Of a stretch of DNA of 47,243 nt, positions 1 to 8,070 are shown piece by piece; the first letter of the stretch is position 1, and each line of letters opens with the position of its first letter. Source of the stretch: Thermoplasmata archaeon (GTDB taxonomy: Archaea > Thermoplasmatota > Thermoplasmata > Thermoplasmatales > Thermoplasmataceae); the NCBI GenBank assembly GCA_021806345.1, contig JAJZXP010000174.1, positions 1 through 47,243 of the forward strand, read 5' to 3'. The notes under the pieces were generated by a model. The model worked only from the letters and a program-made list of their open reading frames with translations. It was not told the origin of the DNA and made no database searches. The position numbers were made by a program, and so were the translations under genes.

Positions 1-345
1 GGAATTGCAATGGGATCAGGTTCTGACATTGCAAGGGAAACTGGTGATATTCTGCTATTGAATAATGATCTCAGGTCCATGGAGTTAATTCTTTCAATAG
101 GAACGCTGTCCATAAAAAAGATAAGAGAGAATTTATTTTGGGCCGTAGGTTATAACTCACTCTTAATCCCGCTGGCAGCAGGAATACTTGTTCCGATTTT
201 CAATTTAAGTGTATTTTTTGTAATGCCCGTTTTTGCTGCACTTGCAATGGGACTGAGTTCCTCGTCCGTCGTGCTCAATTCTCTCAGAATGAGAAATTCA
301 TTTAAAAAAATGACAAGCACTCAGGGTATCAAATGGAATATCTGA
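1..345 (+). CDS. copA: C-terminal end of a P1B-type (copper) P-type ATPase, partial
   Basis: The frame is open from the first base of the window, so the gene starts upstream. Visible are the end of the P-domain hinge (GIAMGSGSDIA), the dipeptide YN in the first of two final membrane helices, and the last helix with AMGLSSSSVVLNSLR. The YN and M..SS signatures are the metal-site residues of the Cu(I) exporters in this family. The encoded enzyme would pump monovalent copper (or silver) out of the cytoplasm using ATP, a common need in acidophiles from metal-rich habitats. The protein ends about 15 residues after the last helix. The next gene has its own promoter-like sequence. The copper assignment is by family; the metal-binding N-terminus is not in view. 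Confidence 0.85.
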   Translation, partial: GIAMGSGSDIARETGDILLLNNDLRSMELILSIGTLSIKKIRENLFWAVGYNSLLIPLAAGILVPIFNLSVFFVMPVFAALAMGLSSSSVVLNSLRMRNSFKKMTSTQGIKWNI

Positions 346-447
346 CCAAGGTATTAAATTCGAAATAATGACAACATCAGAACTTATCAAATTTTTGGAC
401 TGGATCAAATTCTGAAAAACAATTATACTAACTTATTATCCATTACT

Positions 448-1410
448 ATGAAAATCGAAACATTAAGGATAAAATCCGAATCGTTGAAAGGAAATAGACT
501 AAATGACCCGGCGGAGAGAGATATAACCGTGATTCAGTACAATTTAAACAAAAATACTCCAATGTTAATCGGTCTGGCAGGTTTCTTTGGATCTAATGTA
601 TCGTTCATGAACAGGAGTTACAGCTCCATGGATTTTCCTACTGTGTTAAAAAGGATCATTGATCATAAGCTGTTGGATTCATTTCTGATAGTTCTCCCAG
701 ATACAATGACATCTCTGGGAGGAAATCAATATCTAAACAGTCCCTCAGTTGGAAATTATGAGGATTTTATTACTCGTGAACTTGTATCTGTTTTAAACGA
801 ACGGTTCGGTCAGCGTAAGATTGGTCTTTTCGGAAAATCATCAGGCGGTTTCGGTGCATATACATTAGTCTCTAGGCATCCTGATCAATTTGATGGTTTT
901 ATCGACGTTTCTGGAGACTCGGGTTTTGAGTATTGCTATCTCAGGGACATGGCAACTGCTATAACGACACTCAATAAGGAGCCGATGGAAGAAATCATTA
1001 GGAAATTCAGATCAGGTGCAATTTTGAATCGGGAAGAACTGGATACTATGAACATAATAGCCATGTCGGCATTTTACAGCCCTAGTGATAATTGCAAGTT
1101 TGGAATTGAGCTTCCATTTGACACCAGCAGTGGTGAATTCTTAGACTCTGTCTGGAAGAAATGGACTGAATTTGATCCGGTAAGAAACATTGATAGTTAC
1201 GCAGGAAATCTAAAGGGCAAAAAAATCATACTTCAGGTGGGTTCAAAGGATGAATTTTCAATGAATATAGGAATAAACACTTTGTCAAAGAAAATGAAAA
1301 ATAATGGAATTGATCATAAAATCGATATTTATGACAGCGGGCACTTTTCTCTTGATTATACATATCTTGACTCAATTCCTGAGATGAACAGAAGACTGAG
1401 TCAAGACTGA
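448..1410 (+). CDS. Alpha/beta-hydrolase, putative esterase (esterase D-like)
   Basis: A 320-residue alpha/beta hydrolase of the putative-esterase (PF00756-like) type. The nucleophile elbow is G129-K-S131-S-G133, followed by GFGAYTLVSRHPDQF, where the next helix is expected. The likely acid is Asp268 (VGSKDEF) and the likely base His299 (SGHFSL), in the right order for a catalytic triad. There is no signal peptide, so it should be cytoplasmic. It probably hydrolyses a carboxylic ester or thioester; the substrate cannot be read from sequence. A TATA-like AATTATAC lies at about 421-428, some 25 bases before the start, suggesting a near-leaderless transcript. It converges on the MFS gene with only five bases between stop codons. 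Confidence 0.8.
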   Translation: MKIETLRIKSESLKGNRLNDPAERDITVIQYNLNKNTPMLIGLAGFFGSNVSFMNRSYSSMDFPTVLKRIIDHKLLDSFLIVLPDTMTSLGGNQYLNSPSVGNYEDFITRELVSVLNERFGQRKIGLFGKSSGGFGAYTLVSRHPDQFDGFIDVSGDSGFEYCYLRDMATAITTLNKEPMEEIIRKFRSGAILNREELDTMNIIAMSAFYSPSDNCKFGIELPFDTSSGEFLDSVWKKWTEFDPVRNIDSYAGNLKGKKIILQVGSKDEFSMNIGINTLSKKMKNNGIDHKIDIYDSGHFSLDYTYLDSIPEMNRRLSQD

Positions 1411-1415
1411 AAGAT

Positions 1416-2906
1416 CTAACTTTCCAAATTAACGGTATTCTTAGTGGACTCTGTTAAACTCTTTCCCATCTGATCTCTTCTCCTTCCCAGCATCTCTTTT
1501 CCTGCAGCTGCAAATATAGCTGCAATTAGGAATGTGATTGCACCAATTACAAAGGCCCAATAGAAGGCAGTGGAATCAGGAAATGAAAATACCTGTCCTC
1601 TGGTTGTTATTGACACAGAGTAGAGTGAGAGAACTGCACCTGCAATTGGTGACCCTATGCTACTTCCCAAGAACCTGAAGGTGCTGTTCATAGAAACTGC
1701 CAGTCCCATATTGCTTGGTTCTACAGAAAGTACAAGCAGGTTTATGAGGGTGGCATTCATAATTGCCATCCCTGCTCCAATCACAAATTCCCACATAATT
1801 GTCTCATAGTATGTGGGGGAGATGGCAAGAAGGAAAAATCCCACCGCACTGATTATAGCACCAAGTGCTGAAAGAGGTTTTATTCCCACCCTTGTGATCA
1901 CTTTTCCAGTAATTATGGAAAATACAATCATACCGATTGCAAATGATACCAGTGAAATACCCGTATCAAGAATGCTAAGACCAAATCCGTAGGGTTTTGG
2001 GGTTTCAAACTTGTAAGAAAGTGCCTGCAGCGACAGGTACATACCGATGCCTGCTATTGTAAGAGTTAAATTGGAAACTATAACATTTCTCTTCCTGAGC
2101 AAATTTAGGTCAAATATTGCTTCGCCACCCTTTTTATGATATCTTGTCTCGTAGACAAACATTGGAACGAATAATACCAAACCAACGATCAAAACACTCA
2201 AAAATAGAGAAGATGTCCATCCCCATAGGGATCCTTCTGACAGTGCCAGAACAACCAGTGCTAATGGAACGGCAAGAGAAATAGCTCCAACGAAATCGAC
2301 CTTTGTGTTGGGTTTCCTGTATCTTGATTCTCGTACCTTAAAGGCCACAAGCAAAGCCAGTGCAAGAATAAATGGAATTGCAGTATGGTAGGTCATTCTC
2401 CACCCAAAATCATTGGAAATAAAAGAACCAAGAGGTAGACTGATTGCAAATCCAGCTCCAAACATTCCACTTATCAGAGACTGGGCTTTTGGAACCATCT
2501 CCTTAGGAAACTCTTCCCTGATTAGTGACATTCCGAGTGGCATTATTGTCAAGCCAATTCCCTGTATTGCTCTTGAAGCTACCATAAATGAGAAAGATGG
2601 GGAAAAGCCTGTAACTGAAACAGCACACGCATAGATTAGCATTACTATTGTCATCATTTTCTTCTTGCCGTATATATCCCCTAGTTTTCCAATGATCGGA
2701 CTTGCTGCAACTCCAGTTATCAGATACGTTGATAGCACAAGACTTACCTGGTCAACAGTAACATTAAATCCCTGTGCTATTGACGGGAGTGATGGTGTTA
2801 GCATTCCTTCCACGTACATCACTGACACGATGATCATTGCCAGCAAGACCATTACAAAATTAGCATATTTTTTATCATAAATTTCAACATTATTTTCCAC
2901 GTTCAT
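1416..2906 (-). CDS. MFS multidrug efflux transporter, DHA2-like (14 TM)
   Basis: A 496-residue major facilitator protein with about 14 hydrophobic segments. The family motif A is clear at residues 73-83 (GKLGDIYGKKK), and the helix 4-5 region has SRAIQGIGLTIMPLGMSLI. This length and topology fit the DHA2 drug:H+ antiporters, which export hydrophobic compounds using the proton gradient. Its start overlaps the stop of the upstream marR-family gene by four bases (ATGA), so the two are translationally coupled and very probably one transcript, a classic regulator plus efflux pump pair. The substrate is unknown. Confidence 0.88.
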   Translation of the reverse strand: MNVENNVEIYDKKYANFVMVLLAMIIVSVMYVEGMLTPSLPSIAQGFNVTVDQVSLVLSTYLITGVAASPIIGKLGDIYGKKKMMTIVMLIYACAVSVTGFSPSFSFMVASRAIQGIGLTIMPLGMSLIREEFPKEMVPKAQSLISGMFGAGFAISLPLGSFISNDFGWRMTYHTAIPFILALALLVAFKVRESRYRKPNTKVDFVGAISLAVPLALVVLALSEGSLWGWTSSLFLSVLIVGLVLFVPMFVYETRYHKKGGEAIFDLNLLRKRNVIVSNLTLTIAGIGMYLSLQALSYKFETPKPYGFGLSILDTGISLVSFAIGMIVFSIITGKVITRVGIKPLSALGAIISAVGFFLLAISPTYYETIMWEFVIGAGMAIMNATLINLLVLSVEPSNMGLAVSMNSTFRFLGSSIGSPIAGAVLSLYSVSITTRGQVFSFPDSTAFYWAFVIGAITFLIAAIFAAAGKEMLGRRRDQMGKSLTESTKNTVNLES

Positions 2907-3334
2907 TCAACCTCTAAATTTTCGGTTATACAACTTGATAGTTTATTCAAAGTTTTTACAATATTTTTTTGTGTCAATTCGTCTATTTCATTAATTGATT
3001 CCCTAAGTTTTTCATCGATTAACTCAAATCTTTTGAATAGTTCTTTTCCCGCCTCGTCTATTGTAACTTTCACGACCCTTCTATCTTCCGTTCCAAGTTC
3101 TCTCTTCATAAGACCTCTTTGTTCCAACACATCTACAACATGTGTAATGGTAGGTTTGGAAAGTCCAAGAATATTTGCAAATTCCGATAGTTTAACTGGA
3201 CCGGTTTTCATGACGTATAAGAGGACAAATAGCTCAGCATAAGAAAGGTTAGCCTTTCTCATCTGCTTTTCCCTATAGTGCATCATATTGAAAGAAAAAT
3301 TCTTCAGGGCATCAATAACTTCTTCTAATGACAC
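2903..3334 (-). CDS. MarR-family transcriptional regulator
   Basis: A 143-residue winged-helix protein. Residues about 30-100 have the MarR layout: a helix-turn-helix (KLSEFANILGLSKPTITHVVDVLEQRGL) followed by the wing (KRELGTEDRRVVKVTIDEAGKEL), where the D-R-R motif in the wing is diagnostic. Long flanking helices would form the dimer interface. The start is a GTG; no in-frame ATG exists upstream. It is the first gene of a two-gene operon with an MFS pump, so it most likely represses that pump and itself, released by a small hydrophobic or phenolic ligand. Inverted repeats lie just upstream. Confidence 0.9.
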   Translation of the reverse strand: MSLEEVIDALKNFSFNMMHYREKQMRKANLSYAELFVLLYVMKTGPVKLSEFANILGLSKPTITHVVDVLEQRGLMKRELGTEDRRVVKVTIDEAGKELFKRFELIDEKLRESINEIDELTQKNIVKTLNKLSSCITENLEVE

Positions 3335-3344
3335 AATGAGTAAT

Positions 3345-3372
3345 TAGTTTGATATATTTAACTATTTGTTAA
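3345..3372 (-). promoter_or_regulatory. Promoter and candidate operators of the marR-MFS operon
   Basis: Immediately upstream of the GTG start sit two overlapping inverted repeats: TAGTT (3345-3349) with AACTA (3360-3364), and TTAAC (3358-3362) with GTTAA (3368-3372). They flank and cover the A/T-rich ATATATT core that would act as the TATA element. MarR proteins bind palindromes of this size, so an autoregulatory operator is a reasonable inference. In such AT-rich sequence, short repeats also arise by chance. Confidence 0.4.
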
Positions 3373-3495
3373 TTTTTACTATTTATCTATTAATCTTCAC
3401 ATCCATGTAACCATTCGCAAGTAAATAACTAAGATTTAGTCAGGATAGACCCCTTGTTACATATGGAATATGGTTTTGTCAGATCATTTTCATGT

Positions 3496-3951
3496 TTAGT
3501 CTGCGTTGTTTATTATTTTGTATTCTATTCCCAATTTTCTTCCCATTTCTCCTTCCATGTCATCCCTGTCCCCTATTATTATAGAATTTTTTAGATCAAT
3601 ATCAAATTCATTGACCGCTCTATAGATCATACCTAGCTTGGGTTTTCTGCAGTCGCAATTGTCCTCAGGTGTATGGGGGCAGTAAAAGGTCTTATTAATA
3701 TTTATCCCCTCCTTCCCAAGATCAGACACCAATTTATTGTGGAATCTGTGAAATTCCTCCTCCGTGAATAACCCCCTGCCAATTCCAGATTGGTTTGTTA
3801 CAATTATGATCAGATAATTCTTTTCCATATAATTCCGAATTAAATCAACTGTTTTGGGAAATATATGTAAATCCTCAATTTCGTGACAGTACGGGCAGTC
3901 CCTGTTTATGGTTCCATCCCTATCAATAAATAGTGCCCTTTGTTTCAACAT
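3496..3951 (-). CDS. gmhB: D,D-heptose (1,7-)bisphosphate 7-phosphatase, HAD-IIIA family
   Basis: A 151-residue HAD phosphatase with the nucleophile motif D10-R-D12-G-T near the N-terminus, VTNQSGIGRG (motif II), and CPHTPEDNCDCRKPKLGM, the Cys/His zinc-binding loop plus lysine typical of GmhB and histidinol-phosphatase relatives. GDRDDMEGE is the acidic motif IV. It would remove the 7-phosphate from D-glycero-D-manno-heptose 1,7-bisphosphate. Divergent transcription from gmhA-hddA, with only 89 bases between, strongly favours heptose over histidine metabolism. The length is short but complete for this compact subfamily. Confidence 0.85.
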   Translation of the reverse strand: MLKQRALFIDRDGTINRDCPYCHEIEDLHIFPKTVDLIRNYMEKNYLIIIVTNQSGIGRGLFTEEEFHRFHNKLVSDLGKEGININKTFYCPHTPEDNCDCRKPKLGMIYRAVNEFDIDLKNSIIIGDRDDMEGEMGRKLGIEYKIINNAD

Positions 3952-4010
3952 TCTTGAAATTTAGAGGTACAATATAACATTGATGTTTCTTTCAATTGGT
4001 ATTAAGAAAT

Positions 4011-4019
4011 CTTATTATC
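4011..4019 (+). promoter_or_regulatory. TATA box for gmhA-hddA
   Basis: CTTATTATC is centred about 26 bases before the gmhA ATG, which is the normal archaeal TATA-to-start-site distance. This predicts a leaderless or nearly leaderless transcript; no ribosome site is seen before the ATG. Confidence 0.5.
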
Positions 4020-4040
4020 ACCACTCTCCATACTGGATAA

Positions 4041-4604
4041 ATGGATCTGGACAGCATATTAGCCTACATAAGAGAAGGATCAAATGTAAGGAATTCTATT
4101 GATGGAAAAAAGGTATTAAAATTTGGGACTGCCCTATCTAACTGCTTCAAATCGGGAAACAAGTTTATCGCAATGGGAAACGGTGGAAGTGCGGCTGACG
4201 CACAGCACATTGCAGCTGAATTTGTTGGAAGATTTGAAAAGGAGAGAAGGCCATTACCGGCAATGGCACTGCACACTAATACATCTTCCATAACCGCTAT
4301 TGGAAACGATTACAGTTTCAATGAAATATACTCGAGGCAGATACTTGCTTTTGCAAGAAAGGGAGATTATGTTTTAGCTCTGAGTACAAGTGGTAACTCA
4401 CCCAATATTGTTAAGGGTGTTAACAGTGCAAATGAAATTGGATGTAATGTTTTTGGCATAACAGGGAAAAAGGGTGGAAAATTGTCTGAAATTATAGATC
4501 CGGAGAATATCATCAAAATAGATTCTGACAGAACGTCCTATATTCAGGAATGCACAATTGCAATTGGACATATGATTTCAAAGATTGTAGAGGATAGTTT
4601 GTAA
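4041..4604 (+). CDS. gmhA: Sedoheptulose 7-phosphate isomerase (phosphoheptose isomerase)
   Basis: A 187-residue single SIS-domain protein. It carries the family signature NGGSAADAQHIAAEFVGRF in the first third, LSTSGNSPN in the middle (phosphate-binding Ser/Thr loop) and a C-terminal IQECTIAIGHMI helix with the catalytic-region Glu and His. GmhA converts sedoheptulose 7-phosphate to D-glycero-D-manno-heptose 7-phosphate, the first step of nucleotide-activated heptose synthesis. The length matches the family. The stop overlaps the start of the heptose kinase gene by one base (TAATG), so the two are coupled. Confidence 0.92.
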   Translation: MDLDSILAYIREGSNVRNSIDGKKVLKFGTALSNCFKSGNKFIAMGNGGSAADAQHIAAEFVGRFEKERRPLPAMALHTNTSSITAIGNDYSFNEIYSRQILAFARKGDYVLALSTSGNSPNIVKGVNSANEIGCNVFGITGKKGGKLSEIIDPENIIKIDSDRTSYIQECTIAIGHMISKIVEDSL

Positions 4605-5602
4605 TGCCCGGAACACCTAGAATAGTAACTACAAAGACTCCATTAAGAATCACATTTGCTGGTGGCGGAACAGATTTTCCTGAATATTTTAATACTTATG
4701 GAAATGGGGCCACTGTTTCAGCCACAATTAACAGATACATTTACGTGACCGTTGCCCAGAACTTCTATAAGGATGAGATAAGGATCAGTTATTCCAAAAC
4801 TGAAAATGCCTTGAAGTCTGTTAATCAAATTGAACACCCGACAGTTAGAGAAGCTATGAGAATGCTAGGAATAAAGTCTGGCATTCAGGTGGTGAGTATC
4901 ACGGAAATTCCTTCAGGAGGCACTGGCCTTGGATCCTCATCCGCTTTTCTTGTGGGACTATTAAACGCACTTCACACCTGGATAGGGGAAACAGTATCAC
5001 CAAATCAGCTTGCTGAAGAAGCAGTAAAGATAGAGAGGAATGTACTTGGAGAACCAGGTGGATGGCAGGATCAGTATTCTGCCGCATTTGGTGGTCTAAA
5101 TTTATTTGAATTTAAAAGAAATAACAGGGTATTCGTAAGGAAGCATCTTATGACTGCCGGGGAGGCACACGATCTGGAAGACAGGGTATTAATGTTTTAT
5201 ACAGGAAAGGAAAGAAAATCATCCTCAATACATAAAACGCAGATAATCCAGATTAAAGAGAAGGAAAATCATTATGAAAAAATGCGTGAATTTGCGTTGG
5301 AATCATTTGATTACATCTTGAAAGGCGAATTTCAGAAGCTCGGAGAAATACTCGATAAAAACTGGCAATTAAAGAAACAGTTAAGTTCTGGAATCACAGA
5401 CAAAAAAATTGACGAATGGTACAATGCAGCGGTACATGCTGGGGCATACGGAGGCAAATTACTTGGAGCAGGTGGTGGTGGTTTTCTTATGTTCCTTTGT
5501 GATCCTGATAATAAGTCAGATATTTCCAGGAGTTTGAAGACATTGATGCACGAAGATTTAAAAATTGAACCATTCGGATCCAGGATTGTTTATCTGGAAT
5601 GA
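4604..5602 (+). CDS. hddA: D-glycero-alpha-D-manno-heptose 7-phosphate kinase, GHMP family
   Basis: A 332-residue GHMP kinase. The N-terminus reads KTPLRITFAGGGTDFPEYF, typical of HddA/FKP-type sugar kinases. The ATP loop is P-S-G-G-T-G-L-G-S-S-S-A at about residues 103-114, and GAYGGKLLGAGGGGFLMF near the end is GHMP motif 3. HddA makes the 1-alpha,7-bisphosphate, so the pathway here is the GDP-heptose branch rather than the ADP-heptose branch (which uses HldE). The neighbours gmhA and gmhB supply the preceding and following steps. The expected guanylyltransferase HddC is not in the window. The related L-fucose kinase family is the main alternative but the context argues against it. Confidence 0.85.
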   Translation: MPGTPRIVTTKTPLRITFAGGGTDFPEYFNTYGNGATVSATINRYIYVTVAQNFYKDEIRISYSKTENALKSVNQIEHPTVREAMRMLGIKSGIQVVSITEIPSGGTGLGSSSAFLVGLLNALHTWIGETVSPNQLAEEAVKIERNVLGEPGGWQDQYSAAFGGLNLFEFKRNNRVFVRKHLMTAGEAHDLEDRVLMFYTGKERKSSSIHKTQIIQIKEKENHYEKMREFALESFDYILKGEFQKLGEILDKNWQLKKQLSSGITDKKIDEWYNAAVHAGAYGGKLLGAGGGGFLMFLCDPDNKSDISRSLKTLMHEDLKIEPFGSRIVYLE

Positions 5603-5699
5603 CTTTAAAGGTTTGTAAATGCGCTAAAACGCTTATAAAGAAGAAATTTCAGGAGATGAAATGAAAGGTATATTTTATGTTTAAAAATTTATCAGTTTC

Positions 5700-6866
5700 T
5701 TAAACTCCGCCTATGGCATTTATGAAAACCCCAGATGGAGGTTTAGGATAGAAAAAGGTAGATTTTTGTGGTAAGTAGCCCTTTTCAAGTATTAAACGTA
5801 TTAGATTCTCCTTGTCCCAATCGGGGATAATAGCTGAAAATATTCCAGTTCCTTCGTCCACCTCTGAAATTGCTTGATCTAGATCGTGCGTGTATATGAC
5901 GCTGGCTTGAAAGTCTTTCTCTTTGAATCCCAGTGTTTTCGCAAGGATTTCATTATTTAACAGGTGAATAGGAGAAAGACAATTTTCTGGATTTTCATCG
6001 CAGAATTTTCTGCATGGGGAAATTGGATGCCACTCTCTGTCATATATCTTGAAACTTTCATTGTTTTCGTCAGAATTTAATTCACTTATTTCATAGATTT
6101 TCTTAAGTTCACTTTTCTGATCGGCACAATTTTTAACAATCCTGTGGATTCCTTTAATCTTGAGTCCATTGCTTCCGAGGGGAACTATATATGCCATTAT
6201 CCAACTCCAAAACTCTCTCTTGACTCCATCAGAGTTTGAAGCAAGCCTTTTGCTTGCGGCCAATCTATGGTGACCATCAGCTACAACTGCAGGGAGATTT
6301 TCTATTATGCTTGCTATCTCATTTCCTGAGTTTTCATCCAGCTCATAAACCTTGTTTGTTACATCAGAAAAATCATTAAAATCGTACTTCGGTTTCATTT
6401 CATTTCTACATCTTGTAAGTGCCATTTCCAATTCGGGTGAGTCGACGAATAAATAAATTGGTTCAAGTTGTGCCCCCGCCGACTCCATAATCCGAATTCT
6501 CTCTTCAATTGGTATAGGAAAGGTCTTTTCATGCGGTTTTACACTTCCATCATCTGGGAATATGTTGACTAGGGAAACGATTCCCAGTAATTTGCTCACT
6601 TCATTTTTTGATCTATATTCTTGATCAAGTAAGAAAATTGATTTCTTCCCATTGTTTACAACCACCTTATCTGATATCCATTCCCTTAACAAATCTCCGG
6701 GACTCTTGCTAGATTCAGAGTTTGAGAGAGTAAGGTGCGTTATATTGTGGGGGTTTTTCTTCAACTTATTTTCCAGATTTTTCGAAATAGAATCGAAAGG
6801 AGGTGAAATTACATTCTTAATATCCTCAACAAAATTAAGGGGATCGAAAGCTTTAATCTTGACCAT
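5700..6866 (-). CDS. DUF1015-family protein (ParB/SerK-like fold predicted)
   Basis: A 388-residue cytoplasmic protein of the DUF1015 (COG4198) type. Signatures include FDPLNFVEDI near the N-terminus, a stretch around RSKNEVSKLLGIVSLV, and above all VVADGHHRLAASKRL at about residues 193-207. The D-G-H-H-R box is shared with ParB-like ATP/CTP-binding folds and with archaeal SerK serine kinase. DUF1015 genes commonly sit beside serA and a class V aminotransferase gene in other genomes, and the same arrangement occurs here, with this gene divergent from them. A role in serine or phosphoserine metabolism is inference; no catalytic activity is claimed. Confidence 0.75.
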   Translation of the reverse strand: MVKIKAFDPLNFVEDIKNVISPPFDSISKNLENKLKKNPHNITHLTLSNSESSKSPGDLLREWISDKVVVNNGKKSIFLLDQEYRSKNEVSKLLGIVSLVNIFPDDGSVKPHEKTFPIPIEERIRIMESAGAQLEPIYLFVDSPELEMALTRCRNEMKPKYDFNDFSDVTNKVYELDENSGNEIASIIENLPAVVADGHHRLAASKRLASNSDGVKREFWSWIMAYIVPLGSNGLKIKGIHRIVKNCADQKSELKKIYEISELNSDENNESFKIYDREWHPISPCRKFCDENPENCLSPIHLLNNEILAKTLGFKEKDFQASVIYTHDLDQAISEVDEGTGIFSAIIPDWDKENLIRLILEKGYLPQKSTFFYPKPPSGVFINAIGGV

Positions 6867-7137
6867 TTAGTGCAACCCATATACGGTAGAACACAGGAGC
6901 AAATAAATTTTGAAACATCTTTCAATGGATTCCATACAAACCAATAACCAAACAGAATATAGAAATTATTGTATTTTTAGCATACGAAATGACGGAATTT
7001 TTTCTTTTAAGGTTGTTAAAACTTTGGAAGGAGGTAATATTTTTTTGATTTAACTACATTTACCATACTTGAGCGACGTAATGTTGCTTGATTATATGAT
7101 CCTTTAATAATTGCACCAGCGATATGGCATTGAAACT

Positions 7138-8070
7138 ATGGTTAAATTAAATGCTCTTGTTTGTGACCCGGTGGATCAAATAATGCTTGATGGTTTTGAA
7201 AAAATGGGAATAAATACTGTTTATGCCCCTATGATTACTAAAGAGGAATTGGTCACTCAGATTCAATTGTACAATATTGTTGTTGTGAGGAGTAGGACTA
7301 AATTAACAGAAAACATAATTAAACAAGCAAACAACCTCAAAATAATTGCAAGGGCCGGAATAGGAACAGATAACATTGACCTGAAAGCTTCAGAATTCAT
7401 GGGCGTTGAGGTTGTAACTGCAGCAGGATCATCCACGCAGTCTGTTGCAGAACTAAATGTGGCACTGGCAGTGAGTTTAGCAAGATCAATTCCAAAACTT
7501 AGCTCCAATACTAAAAAATCAGAATGGAAAAAAGATACTGGATTGGAATTATTTGAAAAGACAGCAGGGATCATAGGTTTTGGTCGTATAGGGCTGTCGA
7601 CCGGCTTTATTTTAAGTGCCATGGGTATGAAAGTTATTGCTTATGATATTTATGAAGATTATGACCGTGCCAAAAAAGTTGGAGGAGAATACACTTCACT
7701 GGATGACCTTATTGAGAATTCAGACGTCATTTTCGTTCTTGCAACGCTGTCAGATAATGGCACGGGAATGCTTGGCAAATCACATTTTGACAGGATGAAA
7801 AAAGGTGCACTAATTGTTAACACCAGCAGATCAGAATTTATTAATGGAAAGGATCTGCTTACGGCCCTAAAATCTGGAAATGTGGGAGGATATGCAGCCG
7901 ACGTGGCATGGAATGAACCACCAAAAGAAAGTTGGGAACTGGAACTAATGGCTCTGGACAATGTGATCATAACTCCGCATATAGGGGCACAGACGAAAGA
8001 GGCCCAGAAAAGGGTTGCAGAATTCACACTGAATAATCTAAAGAAAAAAATGGAGGAGATGAAATTATGA
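7138..8070 (+). CDS. serA: D-isomer 2-hydroxyacid dehydrogenase, likely phosphoglycerate dehydrogenase
   Basis: About 310 residues from the ATG at 7138; an in-frame TTG at 7111 is less likely because a TATA-like GATTATATGA at about 7090-7099 places transcription start near 7121. The protein has the NAD loop GFGRIGLSTG, then catalytic residues in family order: Arg in NTSRSEFING, Glu in DVAWNEPP and His in PHIGAQT. The ARAGIGTDNIDLKAS motif is typical of SerA. It would oxidise 3-phosphoglycerate to 3-phosphohydroxypyruvate. There is no C-terminal ACT domain, so feedback control by serine through that domain is absent. It overlaps the aminotransferase gene by four bases. Confidence 0.82.
   Translation: MVKLNALVCDPVDQIMLDGFEKMGINTVYAPMITKEELVTQIQLYNIVVVRSRTKLTENIIKQANNLKIIARAGIGTDNIDLKASEFMGVEVVTAAGSSTQSVAELNVALAVSLARSIPKLSSNTKKSEWKKDTGLELFEKTAGIIGFGRIGLSTGFILSAMGMKVIAYDIYEDYDRAKKVGGEYTSLDDLIENSDVIFVLATLSDNGTGMLGKSHFDRMKKGALIVNTSRSEFINGKDLLTALKSGNVGGYAADVAWNEPPKESWELELMALDNVIITPHIGAQTKEAQKRVAEFTLNNLKKKMEEMKL

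Noticed and set aside
7030..7038. Strong GGAGGTAAT ribosome site upstream of serA
   Set aside because: The only following starts give a two-codon frame (TTG ATT TAA), so no gene uses it. It may be chance or a relic.
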